From Brachycybe producta (taxonomy: Eukaryota; Arthropoda; Diplopoda; Playtdesmida; Andrognathidae), in NCBI GenBank assembly GCA_036925085.1, contig JAUPFP010000006.1, positions 915,001-979,000 on the forward strand: a stretch of DNA of 64,000 bases, written 5' to 3'. This document shows positions 41,715-53,300 of this stretch, one piece after another. The position numbers and the translations under genes were made by a program. The stretch's first letter is position 1; each line of letters begins with the position of its first letter. Under the pieces are notes generated by a model. The model was not told where the DNA came from. It saw nothing but the letters and a program-made list of their open reading frames with translations, and did not search any database.

Positions 41715-44700
41715 TCATGTGGACAATACGAGTAGTACGATAACTGTGATGAGAGCAAAAATGACAAAAGTGATATGGTCGACAAGTTGAAAGAATCGAA
41801 ACCAGTGGTAATTGTTGTTCAGCTGTTTCACTTCCATATTCATTTGATGAGGATCTTCTGAGTCCACTTCCAGTTTCGCTCTGTCCATATTATTTGAGAA
41901 GGGCTCCTACGATATGATAAAAAAAATCAATTTCAAGTTGGTTAGAATGTGTATTAGTGTGACAACTGACAAAAGTTGTTGGACTGCTGCTGTTAACGCA
42001 GAACACATCCGAGGCCCAACTGTTAAGAACACGATGCATCCAATGTGGTACTGGACGGTCTCTCTGTCCTCGTAGTATGGACAGAAAGACAATGGAGACA
42101 ATGGTCATGATGGCTACCAAAACGGTAACATATCCGCAAAAACACACTGCAACATTGTTAATATGAAAATTAGTCTGGATAGAATAATGGTTTCGAGCAA
42201 AGATTTTTACATAGCCGAAGTAGAGTTGCTTTACTGTAAACTTGTGACGTCAAATAGGTTAACCAATATTATAATCTATGCAAGTGTCATTTGGTCGAAT
42301 AAAAATGAGTAATAACATAAATACTCGAGACACCGTTGATCATTGATGGTTCGAAACTGTTGAAAAATTTAATTATCATCACTTCCTATCGGACAAAATG
42401 ACACACCCCATAAGCCTAAATTTGGTATTGAAAAGTGGGGTGGACAAAGAACAAAAATTACCTAGTATTGCATGTTAGGGTATTAAAAATGCTTCATGGC
42501 AATGCTGGCCATGCAGCACTGAAAGGAACTCAGGAGGACCCAACAGACTTCAGAGGACCATAAAAACCTTATAAATTCAAAAAAAGTAAAAATTGTCAAA
42601 AAATGAAAATTTTCCAAAAATATTAGGGCATTAAAAATGTTTCATGCTGGCCATGATGCATGAACAGCAACAGATAAATTGTTGACAAATGTGTGAACTT
42701 GTATTCTGTTTTTATTACAAAAAAATTAGAAATAATAAAAAAAAAAAAAAGAAAATTAATTGTTTTTGAGGGTGGCGGTCGCCACCCCACGCGCCCCCTA
42801 ATTTACGCCCATGGCATAGCCCTCAACGTTTTGGTTAACTCCTCTGACGTCACATGCTTCAAGTTTACAGTGCGGCGATTGCACACTTGTTTTAATTTAG
42901 ACCCTTGGCACACAGACCATGCACGTTTAGTCTGCGAAGTGAAGTCGGGTTGTCGGTAAAATCGACCACATTGAGTCTTTCCATAGAAAATACAATGCAT
43001 GCAACCACATTGAAACCACAGACGGAATCACCTTCGACTTCATTTTGCAGTTGAAAAGTGGTCTGTGTATTCCAAAGATAAACTTCAGAGTATGTTAAAA
43101 CCAGATTAGTAAAAGAATTTTCATGAAAATATCAAAACTTGTTCAAAAACTACAATTAAAAAGTTCATATTTAAAGATAGCATTACGAAAATACGATTAT
43201 CACATTCGTTTTCCATTTCTAGTTTCTAACAAACTTTAAATTTTTAGAAAACTTTGAGTTGGCTCTGAAAAAACCTGTTGAGTGTTGTAAGTGAACTGAC
43301 CAATCAATGGAGAGTGGACTCCAGCAGATGGAATCGTTTCGGCTAAATGAAGTAGTGTTAGCACCAGAACCAGAAGACTGAGACAATCTATTGTAATCCT
43401 TTCATAAGTGTACGGTGACAACCAAAAAGAGGCAAGAGCGAGGCAAACGGCCGCAATGATCGGACACAAGATGGTCAGTTTGTAGGTAGGAGAGCGACGA
43501 CGGATGACGAGCTCGAACGTAACATCCGGATAATGTTCTTTACAGCACGGATACTTTATTACATTACGTTTACTCGTACCACTGACCAGTTCCCATTCGC
43601 CGCCTTCGTTCCAAGTGTCACTCATGTTCACCGTCGACTCGTTGGTATCATTATTGTCTTTTGAAAATAGATCCAAATCAATATGGTGACCGTCGTGAGT
43701 CCATGAGCCAACTTTCACTAGGCACTTATGTTCATCGTAAGGGTAATATTTAAGATCCACTGTACATATGGTGTACATTGTTACCGGTGGAATCCAAACT
43801 ACGTCTCCGTCGTGATAGATGAGTGCGTACACATTGTTTTGTGGATCGATTTCGGACGCACGTGCCCTTCAACACAGATAATGCTCTTGTTAAGGTGGTT
43901 TTAATTAAGTGTAAACGGGGCCTCTTGAACTCTTTGATTTATTCTGTTTTTCAGGTGCAAAATGAAGAGAAACTTGAATGTGTTTTAGATACTAGAAGGG
44001 TCATCATTTAAAGATATTTTCATGTTTAATATCTTTCAAAGTAAGCTTTTTGTGTGTTTGAAAATAACCTAACTTTAAGCAGACGATATTTTTTTTAAAT
44101 TTTTGTCTATAAAAAAAAGCTTATTTTGAAAAATATCAACATGAAAAAATCAACAACCCTTCTAGTTTCTAAAAACACTTTCTAATTTGACTTAATTTTG
44201 CTCTTGAAAGAGTTCTAAAATCAAGTTATTCATAAACCATCTTAAAGGAATATATAAAAATGAATAATTTGATATAAAATGAAATCATGTTGCTTTGAAA
44301 TGAAAGAAGAACCGCGTTAACCTACGTACGTGTTGTAAATCGTAAGGTCCGGTTGCCAGATTTGATGGTCCGGTACACGAAGAACCGATATACCACCGTA
44401 ATCGTCCGGAAGCCATTGGATTCTCGAGTCAGTCCAAGACTGTAAATATGAAAATACATTGGTTAGTTCGAAAAAATAAATCCAAACAATGAAAAAACAA
44501 AACACGAGACCAATCTAAACCAGGCTTCCATTGTTAATGTTTGAGATTTTGCATCCTGAAATTATAAAAATGAAAATATTGTAATTTAACTTTTTTTAAA
44601 AAAAGTTTAAACGTCTCTCGACCTCAGATTATTCTTTATCTTAGAAGCAAAATGAATGGCAACTTGAAAGTAATTTAGAAACTAGAAAGAATAAACCAGA

Positions 44701-45298
44701 GTTTCAAAATCACCGGTTTATAAAACAGCTTAATTTTGCGATGCAAGGACCCGGTTTGGCTTAAGGGCCTACTAGTCTTGGTGGGCTTGGTGGACCTTGT
44801 GGGCTTGGTGGCTTGGACTTAGTATAACATTTTGTGGGCTGCAACTTTGCTGGTCCTGATAGGCTTGGTGGACTGGGCTAATTACCATGACATTTTGTGG
44901 TTTGAGTTGTACGTGCTGGGCCTCAATTTTTTTATTGTTGTTGCAAAACGTGAATTGACAAAAGTAATTTACCAGATCCTTTATAAGTATGGGGGAAATG
45001 TCTACGTCGACCTTGACCGGTGTCGTATTTGTGTGCGGTGGTAAAACATGCACAAAATCATTGGCACCATGTCCGAGGCCCAAATCCGAACGAAGTTTAT
45101 TTTCGGCATTGTGTGTGGCAATGCCAATATCTATGAAAAACAAAAAAAAAATTCAGACCTATAAATGGTTCGAATCACTACAAAAAAACACAAGAAAGAA
45201 AAAAAATAGTAGTTACTTTGAGTGCTTGTCTCGTACGAGCATACTATGTCGAGGAGAAATAGAACTACAAAATCAAGGAGAAGCTTCAATCGTGCCAT
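41715..45298 (-). CDS. Nicotinic-receptor-like Cys-loop subunit B, alpha-type, 442 aa
   Basis: Paralogue of subunit A. Exons in transcript order: 45298-45217, 45130-44973, 44555-44511, 44439-44330, 43866-43301, 42146-41971, 41906-41715; 1329 nt, in frame. Exon 5 equals A exons 5 and 6 fused, while exons 3 (45 nt) and 4 (110 nt) have identical sizes in both genes, which shows tandem duplication. Signal peptide about 1-21; Cys-loop Cys166-Cys180; vicinal Cys239-Cys240 (YPCC). TM2 starts at Arg288 (0'): Glu287 at -1', Leu297 at 9' and Glu308 at 20' follow the usual cation-channel plan, but 4' is Asp and 6' is Leu instead of Ser/Thr. TM3-TM4 loop short, TM4 near the C terminus. Likely a neuronal or chemosensory ligand-gated channel; ligand unknown. 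Confidence 0.92.
42236..42864. repeat. Family I element with CRE-bearing inverted ends
   Basis: AAACTTGTGACGTCAAATAG plus GTTAACCAA at the left is inverted against TTGGTTAACTCC plus TCTGACGTCACATGC at the right. A compact relative is at 46247-46377. The interior includes a family E segment. It lies in intron 5 of subunit B. Confidence 0.65.
42475..42670. repeat. Family E dispersed repeat, copy 1
   Basis: AGCACTGAAAGGAACTCAGG, ACCCAACAGACTTCAGAGGA and CCATAAAAACC are shared with 55800-55890 and 56135-56225. The left and right flanks both carry GGGTATTAAAAATG/GGGCATTAAAAATG. Nature unknown. Confidence 0.6.
42898..43078. repeat. Family C foldback element, copy 2
   Basis: TTGGCACACAGACCATGCAC and AGTGGTCTGTGTATTCCAA are the inverted ends; GAAGTGAAGTCGGGTTGTCG and the central CTTTCCATAGAAAATAC match copy 1. 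Confidence 0.8.
43095..43245. repeat. Family A2 remnant
   Basis: AATTTTCATGAAAATATC, AAAAAGTTCATATTTAAAGA and TTTCTAGTTTCTAACAAACT mark a decayed copy just 3' of the exon 5 donor of subunit B. Confidence 0.5.
43892..44251. repeat. Family A foldback MITE in subunit B intron 4
   Basis: Full length: TTAAGGTGGTTTTAATTAAG at the left and CATAAACCATCTTAAAGG at the right, both carrying TTAA. A good reference copy. Confidence 0.9.
44600..44735. repeat. Family A internal-deletion derivative
   Basis: The outer left end (CGTCTCTCGACCTCAGATTA) is joined to the outer right end (CCAGAGTTTCAAAATCACC) with the core missing. Confidence 0.65.
44775..44880. repeat. GGTGGGCTT-type minisatellite
   Basis: Imperfect repeats of GGGCTTGGT and GGACTTGGT-like words in intron 2 of subunit B. 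Low complexity and non-coding. Confidence 0.6.
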
Positions 45299-46412
45299 CG
45301 TGCTTTTTTATGGTGGTGTCACTCGAGTTTTTAGATTCATCTGATGGATGGATCAGGATCACTTCAAAAGTGTTGAAGTTTGTTAACTTATAAATTACGA
45401 TTTATATTATTTGACCATCTCTCCCTTTTCTTATTGGCTTTCAGTCATTCATTTAAGATTTAAATTGAAGCCGATGATTTCGACATTGACCAAAGTCTTT
45501 TTTCTTTGGTTTGGGTTCTTCTTTCTTCTTCAAAGACTTCAATTGGTTTCTTTCAGTAGGAATTTCTGTCTGCGTCAGATTTTTACGACAGTTTTTTTTT
45601 AACAGTTATTCATTTTAATATCATATATATATTTTATAAGGACAGTTTTATTAGCTTTTTTTTAACACATGAACTAGAATAATAAACCTCATTGAGGTTC
45701 AAATAAATGATGAACAATTTCCTGCTTTTTCTAGAGTTGTAAATTGTAATTGAATTATAAAAAGAAAGATTAGTTATCAAAGCAAATTATAAATAACAAT
45801 TTATCTTGTTAATAAAATTGAAAAAAAAAAACTGTCAACATACATGACTTTTTTTTAATGAAATATATGTGTACAAAGTTTTAAAACTGGATACAAACGA
45901 TCAATTCTTGCTTGTCAATCCAAAAAATAAATTGATCTTGAGTGTATTGGATTTTGTATATTCTCAATCCAACTTTTATTGCTTTTCTTTTTTTTTTGTC
46001 TCGAATGATTTGTTCAACCAGAAATCTCAAGTTTAAACAAGCTAAGAGAATGGTCAAGCCAGAATTGATCGTCTATGACAAGCTTTATTTACATGTTTAT
46101 CAAGAATATGCGTGATTGATATCAAATTACTGTTTTGAAAATATGTTTTTGAGAATTTTCGATTGATTAATACAAAGTACAAAAATTGAAAGACGCGAAA
46201 AACATAGAAATAAACAAGCAAATAAAAAAAAAATTGAAATTGTTGTCTCACCATAATACGAAGCTTTGTGACGTCAGAAGGGTTGATTAAAAAATGTAAG
46301 ATTGTTTGATATAATAATAGTAAAATGACAATTTTTTGTGGTAACCCCTCTGACGTCACAAGCTTCACTTATTGGTGAGGCAGTTATAACTTTACCACAA
46401 ATTTCATATATT
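45299..46412. other. Intergenic, subunit B upstream
   Basis: AT-rich; no gene seen. It contains the 5' flank of subunit B and, at 46247-46377, a compact CRE-bearing foldback. Confidence 0.55.
46247..46377. repeat. Family I compact foldback with CRE half-arms
   Basis: CTCACCATAATACGAAGC plus TTTGTGACGTCAGAAGGG is inverted against CCCCTCTGACGTCACAAGC plus TTCACTTATTGGTGAG. The arms are about 40 bp, each with a palindromic TGACGTCA. Confidence 0.8.
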
Positions 46413-47662
46413 TCAAACAAAAGTAATTTCAGTGATTTGTTCAGTGTTGTCTTCATTGGTTGTAGTGATGTCTTCAATTGACAATTCTTTTTCATGTTTT
46501 GGCCAGCACAGTTGACCATTTGGCTCACAAATGATCCATGTCTGCTTGGAGTTCCAAGTCGCTCGGTCTATGCGCCTCATGGTTCTCAAAGGCAACTTTG
46601 GCCCAGTTGCAGTAAGGAACTTGTTAGAGTGTGATTGGTAAAATACCAACTGTTTGTTCGTTCCCTCTTTCAGGTCCATTCGGAATTGATGAGTGTAACT
46701 GTCACACCAGTCACCTGACCACACGAGGGAACCTTCAGTATTTCCTGATCCGAAACACTTGTTCCATTGTGTGGTTAGTGTAATGTAGCCAGAACCAGCA
46801 TGTTTTAGCCAAAACAGTTCTGGTGATTCTTGGCCCCAGTAACATGTTTCCAGACCTAGTTGAGCACCGTTTCCTGGCTTTAAAGGTTATGGTTCACGAA
46901 GAAATTTGAAAACATAATGTTTAGAAACAAAAATGTATACAATTAGCATAAACGTTTTGGAATTTCTGAGACCAGTTGAGTTTTTCTGAGGCTTTTTCGG
47001 TGTTTTTCAGGGCATTTAACCAATTTTCCATTTTTGACCATTTTTGAAGAAAAAAAGCACGGATTTGTGCGAGTTGTTGAGTTGAGTTTTTAAAATTCCA
47101 AAAAATGAGCCCCCCCCCCCCCGTTTATTTCTTGGAATTTAAAAAACTCAACTGTTCGAAGCTTTGGGGGATTTCTTATTCCAATTAAGTCTTTATTTGG
47201 CATTTTCAGTACTTTAGGCATTTAATACTTTTTTTATATGTTTGGCCGTTTTTTGGAGAAAAAACAAATTTGATGCATTTAAATTTCACATTTTTTTAAA
47301 TTTCAAAAAGTGTTGAATGTTTTAATTTGATAGTTGAGGCTTGCTGAATGCTTTTCAGCAGTGTTTTCAGGACATTTAACAAATTTCAGATTTTTGGCCA
47401 TTCTGATTGCCTAAATGACCTATTGTGACATACATTCACTTTGTAAACAAAAAAAAATACCCACCTTACGTCCCAAAACTGTCATACAGTTATTGAAGTG
47501 TTCGTTGACAATGGCTACCAATGCGTACGGATCTTTGTCATCTGGAAATATGCCTATGGCTTCATGGATTTCGGAGAAGTAATCCATAAGTGTTCCAGGC
47601 TCAGGTGATCCTTTATTCAATAACAATAATAAGATAATTCCAAAAAGGTATCTATTGTTCAT
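46413..47662 (-). CDS. Secreted protein with ricin-type beta-trefoil-like pattern, 220 aa
   Basis: Two exons in transcript order: 47662-47465 and 46877-46413; 663 nt, in frame. A strong signal peptide (YLFGIILLLLLNKGSP) suggests secretion. After about 55 residues, CMTVLGRKPGNGAQLGLETC followed by a QESPELFWL strand resembles one repeat of a ricin-type lectin domain (Cys-Leu-x-Val, Gly-Ala, Cys, Gln-x-Trp). CFGSGNTEGSLVW and NKFLTATG look like the next two repeats. The C-terminal tail is acidic and Thr-rich. The Q-x-W motifs are imperfect, so sugar binding is uncertain. It lies between the Cys-loop and IR clusters; nothing shows a shared job with them. Structure prediction would decide the fold. 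Confidence 0.6.
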
Positions 47663-47959
47663 ATTATTGGTTTTGAAATTATCAAGAAAGTAAGAATTAA
47701 GGCTGTTCTCGTTTTTTATTATTTGTTTCTATAGTGGTCAAGTTTTAGTTTTTTGAAATCTCTTTTTTTGGATCTCGAACTTCTTTTTTTTTTTGTTGTT
47801 ATCAGAACTTATCAGAAAGAAAAAAGTACTTTGCCATTATTGAATATTGGACTTGGATTATTTAATTACACATTATTATTAAATACAAACATATCCCCTT
47901 TTTATTTTATCGCTTTTTATGACTAAATGGGCGATATGTTTATATAAAACAAACCTGAC

Positions 47960-48195
47960 TACTTGCTCGTTGCTGCAAGTTATTGAAGCAAGTGCTGAAC
48001 TTGTTACTTGGTATGAGTATTTACTCAAACTGGGAGGACTTTCTCATGTTATGAGCATTTGCTCAAACTAATAGTCAGTTTTCATATGGATATGCTTTAC
48101 GTATATGAAAATTGAGCAAATACTCATTTCTTGAGAATTTACTCTGCTTTTTATTGAGTAACTATAGTTACCAGTGAGTAAATGCTCAACTTTAT
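47960..48195. repeat. Foldback of TGAGCAAATACTCA words
   Basis: TGAGTATTTACTCAAACTG and TGAGCATTTGCTCAAACTA on one side, TTGAGCAAATACTCATTTC and GAGTAAATGCTCAAC on the other, so many local and long-range hairpins are possible. Confidence 0.6.
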
Positions 48196-48649
48196 TAATA
48201 CCACCCAAATGTCTTATTTCTTTCTGTTATATTTATTATTATAAGCTGTATTTTTTGTTACAGAAATTTCATCAATTCATCAATAAATACAAGAAAAGAA
48301 TCTTTTGTTACAGCGTTTATTATATTTTGAAACATCTTACAATTATAACTTCTATAATAAGTTAATAATATGGTTTATATTTTCCGGATATACAGTATTT
48401 TGTGACAGTTGCGTGTTCCAATTTTTTGTTTTTGTTTTCTGTTACAAAACATGATTCAATTCCAATTGTCAATTGTTTGTCACATTTGTTTCATTCAAAC
48501 ATATGACACAATGGCGTCAATTGTTATGAATCCAAATCTAGCTATGATCACAAAATAGACGATCTATTCATTAAATTATATAAATGCTGATTAATAAAAC
48601 GTTTGTAACAATTTTTTTAAAAAATTGTCTCCGGTGTTTCGTACTATTC

Positions 48650-48669
48650 TGTGTGTGTGTGTGTGTGTT
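48650..48669. repeat. (GT)n microsatellite
   Basis: About nine GT units, 14 bp before the IR-1 start codon; it would lie in the 5' UTR or core promoter. Confidence 0.85.
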
Positions 48670-48683
48670 TAAATACCTAAAGG

Positions 48684-51600
48684 ATGGTGTCGCATCTTGG
48701 TTTAATTAGTTCCGTCTTCGTAGTTTACTGTTTCGTACTTTCGTATCAAACATTACCATACGTTAATAATGATAATGAAGCCGTTTCTTTTAGTTTGAAG
48801 TATAATCGTCAAGAAAAAATGGAAAAATTTGTTGATATTAATGGTCCGTTTGCTTTGGGCACTGTACTGCAAAGTATCGTTGATTTGGCAAAGTTCTGGA
48901 AACTAAAACAGCTTATCATTTTTACAACAACTACAAATGGCAATACAGCAAGACATTGTCTTGTTATATTTTATTGTATTAATATTTACAATTTCAATAG
49001 GGGTAGACTGGTCTGTCGGGTAATCTGGCATTTTTCTGATGGGCCGTTTAGTACAAGGGCTTGTTTTATCATTAGAGGGCCGATTTTATTATCTTATGAG
49101 TTATAAGGGAAATCGATCGGCCTTCAAACTAAGCGGCCCATCGGGAAAATGCCAGATTGCCCAATAGGCCAGTCCACCCTTGCACAACCTTTGAGAAAAA
49201 CGCAATAACGTCTTAGCTAATTAATTAGGCACACCCTGTATTTGAACATAACTAATGATGACATTTTTGGGTCTTTTATCTTAGGTACCGCAGAAGCGTA
49301 TCTAAATCGGAGAATTTCTAACGTCGTAGTATTGCCACTTCATGCTGATTCATTGAAGAGTCCCAAAATAACAGACTTAAAAACTTTCGTACTTCTTGGC
49401 TACGAGAATAGAACTACTGGCTTTTTCGAAAAGGTCTAGAAATAATTTTAGAATATTATTTGTTGGAAAAGAAAATTGATTTTTTTGATTTAAATTGTAT
49501 TTTTTGGTTTCATTTGTAAAATTCTCCTTTTAATTTAATTTTAGTTTTATATATATATTTTACATGTATATTTTAATTAACGAACTCTGATTACTCTGTC
49601 TTTCTAGAAGTGTATCTTTAAGCTCAATCACTTAAGCGTATTATTTCATGTTGGCATCTTTCAAAATAAACTTTTTATGGACAAAATTTAAAAAAAAAAT
49701 ATTAGTCTGTTTAAAGTTTTGAAACTCATTTTGAAACTCAAATAAAAAGCTTATTTAAAAATACAGTATATCAAACATGAAACTATACCCTTGACTTACC
49801 CTTCTAGTTTCTAAAACACAGTCACGTTTCTCTTCATTTTGCACGTTAAAACTACCTTAAATTACATCCGAATTAAAATCTTGTGTTTAACTAATAAGGA
49901 AACTAAAGAACTAACTACAAAATGTATACGTTTTATTTTATAATTTTTAAAAAAAATCAGGCTTTCGATCTGGGTTTTTTTGAAAAAAATACCACTTGGA
50001 TCTTTTTTTCGAAGTTTTTCCTTCAATCTGGACTTCTACCTTCGAATCCTTTCGCAGCTCAAATTGCTTTACTTCAGTACAACGAAACAGGAAAAGTATA
50101 CGTAATTTACATTGTTTTTGTTGGGGCACTTTTACCCACTGACCACTTTCTTTTCATTTATATTGTATATTAGCCTCTAAGGACTGTGAATTTGCATCAT
50201 TTGAGTGAAGTGAACCTTTACGATGTTTTTCAATCGAAGCAGAACAGGACAGAACTGATTCATGTCCAGTTTGCAACCTGGTCTCGTGAATGTGGCCTCT
50301 TTATAAAGGAAAGGTTCTTCCCACATGATGAAGTCGTAATACAAAACAGAGACATTTATTTCTATTCGTTCGATGTCAGATTTCTATTTATGAAATTTTT
50401 AATTTTCTGTCCATTTTTGTTGTTGTTTCTTAATATTTTTTTTTTGTTATTGCAGCATGCACCATATAATATGGTAACTTTTGAAAACGGTGGAAATGTT
50501 ACTGGAGGTTACTTAAAAGATCTTTACGACACCTTCTTTGAGAGAGGACTGTTTCGGTATTTATATTGTTGTTGTTGTCACTTATAATCTCAGAACCATA
50601 ATTGATAAACGATTATGTTATGATATATTTTTATCGATTTTCTGTTTCAGGCCAATATATTACGTTCCAGTTGATGGAGATTTTGGCAAATATTATGATA
50701 ACAAGACCTTTAGCGGTTCAATAGCCAGTTTAATAAAAAGGGTTCGTGTGTGTGTGGAAGGGCCAAGACTAACTATTTCAAAGAAATCAGCCATTTAGCC
50801 TTCGTCTACAGCCGTTTCGTATTATTATTCACTTATTTCCGCTGAGTCGAGACTTCGATTAGTCGGCTAGACATCCGATTTCTAGGTCGAAACTATGAGA
50901 AAAATAAACCAGCCGGGAAAATTATTCACTTTACTACTTGGTACTCTACATAGCCATAACAACAGAACTCAAGGTCCTGGCTCCTGTAATTCGTAATTTT
51001 TATAGTATCGGAAAAATATCTAATGGACCGGATAGGCGCCATTTCGTCCTTGCTGATTTCTTTGATAAAAAATTGGATTTATTGATTTAAATCGTATTTT
51101 TTTTTAAAAATTAAATCAGATTTTTTTTAAAATTTTATAAAATAGCTTTTTTGAAAACTGAAAATTCATTCATGAAAAATTACTCAATCTGTTTATTCTT
51201 TTGTCAAGAACATTCTTAAACTAAATTCATTTCATAAAAAACAACAAAAGTAAGATAAACTCTGAAAACAAATTTAAAAATGTGATTTTAAATAACTTTG
51301 AAAAAAATCCATATATTTAAATTGCGATTTATAAATCATGTTGATCTTAATGGAAAATATTAATTAACTTAAATTAAATTCACCCTGGTTATTATTGCAA
51401 AATATAAAACTAATACAAAATATATTGAATTTTAATCAGGAAACGGACATATCTCTAAGTGTTATGATCATGTTACCACACAGGCATGAGGCTCTTAGAT
51501 TCACGAACCACGGTACCGTTTATCATTACCTTGGTTTTTGTCTTGAAATACCGGAACCGACATTTTCGACCCAATCTTATATTTTACCTTTCGAGAAATT

Positions 51601-53300
51601 CGTCTGGACAGTTATAACTTTTATTCTCGTCATTACGATTGCGCTTCTGGGCGTCACTGCTGTTTTTTCTCCATCTTTTTCTTCTCCTCGGCAATGTGAC
51701 GTCGAAATTCGACAGAAGTCTTCGTATCGAAGTACTGCATACTGGATAATCAGTGGAACGTTCTTTATAGATGGTATAAAAATTACAAATGCTTTGGAAC
51801 GGGATTGTGTTTTTATGATGTTTTCATTAGTTTTTGAAGAAACGCCAAGTATCTCTTTGAAGATACTTACGAGAACATTGCTGCTGGCCACGATGGTCAC
51901 CTTTATCTATTATTCATCGGTTTTAACTTCAATTTTGTCATATCGTGGAGATGACGTTCCGATTAAATCGTTGGATGACCTGAACAAGAGTAAAGATTAT
52001 GGAGCAATGTCTGTGAAATACACACGATACACGGACTACTTTAGGGTGAGTTTAAACTATGTAGACGGCCCCTTCGAACTCATGTTTATTCTGTCTTGAA
52101 AGATCGAGGCTACACAGTTATTTTTGGGGTCTATACACGTGAATTAATATTTTTTTTCAGGAATTACATTATGGTAAAATTCAAATTCTTTATAAAACTA
52201 GAGTGGTTGAAGAATATGTCATGTTTTTTTCATGGTGGTATCTTAAAAAATATGAGAAAATTTATATTTTTCAAACAAACGTTTTTTCACAAGAAACATT
52301 ATGGTGATATCTTTAAAAAAAAAATAAACTTTTTATGGCAGTTTGAAAAAGGCCGAAAATAGTTTTTCATGAAATGTCAATTGAAAAACCTAAAAACGGG
52401 TCGTTTTCAAACTGAACTATAAAATGTTTATTTTTTAAGATATCGCCACGAAATAAATTATAACATTATTTTCTACCATTCTAGTTTTGAAAACAGTTTG
52501 AATTTTGTTTAGAATGTTGTTCTAAAAACGTTCGCTTGACGTTATTGCGTCCATATTTTCCACAAAAAAAACATGTATGGAGTTTAACATTAGCAACTAC
52601 AGTTGCACCATTTGGGGGGGGGGGGGGGGGACAAAAATAAAATAAATATCTATTCAGCCACCTTAAAGTAACTCGCACTTTAAAGAATTAATTCGTGTTT
52701 TTTGTTGTTGTTGTTGCGATATGTAGTTGGCACACGATAGTATTTATGCCGATATTTGGAAAAACAAGATGTCTAAAGTGAAGGAAGAAGATACTCCACC
52801 GACTATCACATCTGGTGTCAAAATGGTTAAATTTGTAAAGTCTGTATTTTTTTATGATTTATTTTCGATTGCGTACGAGACCGGTGAAGATTGCAGCATA
52901 TCCATAGGCACCGAGAGATCCATCAGAGAATACTCTCATGGTGGAATCCGTGCCGATTTTCCCTACACTAGGATGATTTCTTTTATGTAAGATCGAAATG
53001 GGTTTTCTTGTTGTTTTTGAAACTCAATTGGGTTTGTTGGCTTTTTTTTCTTCTTCTAGTATTCTGAATATGAGAGAAAGGGGTATTTTGGACAGAATCA
53101 CAAGACATAATATTCCGAATTACAAAGAACTCTGCCGAATAATACCTAATAACATGATTTCTATAAATTTTACTCAAATTATTGGGTTGTTTTTTGTTAT
53201 TAGCGCAGGAGTTGTGTTGTCAATTTTCGCTCTCTTGGTAGAAATCTTAATTTATAAGCTGAAAACCAATTACGGTGGTCCTTACACTTTTAAATATTAA
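48684..53300 (+). CDS. Ionotropic receptor (divergent iGluR family) 1, 660 aa
   Basis: IR-type ligand-gated cation channel, probably chemosensory. Exons: 48684-48939, 49285-49433, 49961-50095, 50174-50374, 50456-50556, 50651-50741, 51440-51773, 51831-52045, 52727-52986, 53060-53300; 1983 nt, in frame. Signal peptide about 1-22; no full amino-terminal domain, as in most divergent IRs. S1 half of the ligand domain before TM1 (about 366-390); re-entrant pore loop with STAYWIISGTFF; TM2 in TFIYYSSVLTSILSYRGDD; S2 half; last membrane helix about 617-640 (IIGLFFVISAGVVLSIFALL). The exon 1 donor is GC where both paralogues use GT. The 57-nt intron at 51774-51830 is open in frame. Nearest relatives are IR-2 and IR-3 downstream. 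Confidence 0.92.
48996..49190. repeat. Family D foldback element
   Basis: GGGGTAGACTGGTCTGTCGG and CCAATAGGCCAGTCCACCCTT are the inverted ends; AATCTGGCATTTTTCTGATG pairs with GGGAAAATGCCAGATTGCCC. It lies in IR-1 intron 1. A half copy is at 54780-54862. Confidence 0.8.
49578..49863. repeat. Family A foldback MITE in IR-1 intron 2
   Basis: CGAACTCTGATTACTCTGTC at the left; GCACGTTAAAACTACCTTAA at the right; core arms intact. Confidence 0.85.
52105..52680. repeat. Family A2 composite in IR-1 intron 8
   Basis: ATGGTGATATCTTTAAAAAA and ATTTTTTAAGATATCGCCAC form the arms. A second partial set precedes them (AAAACTAGAGTGGTTGAAGA), so two copies are probably fused. Ends near GCCACCTTAAAG. It includes a run of 15 or more G at 52613-52630. 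Confidence 0.65.

Larger units (their letters stand above)
47663..48683. other. Intergenic between the lectin-like gene and IR-1
   Basis: AT-rich. It contains a foldback of ATGAGTATTTACTCAAAC-type words (47960-48195) and a (GT)n run (48650-48669) just before the IR-1 start. No gene seen. Confidence 0.55.
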
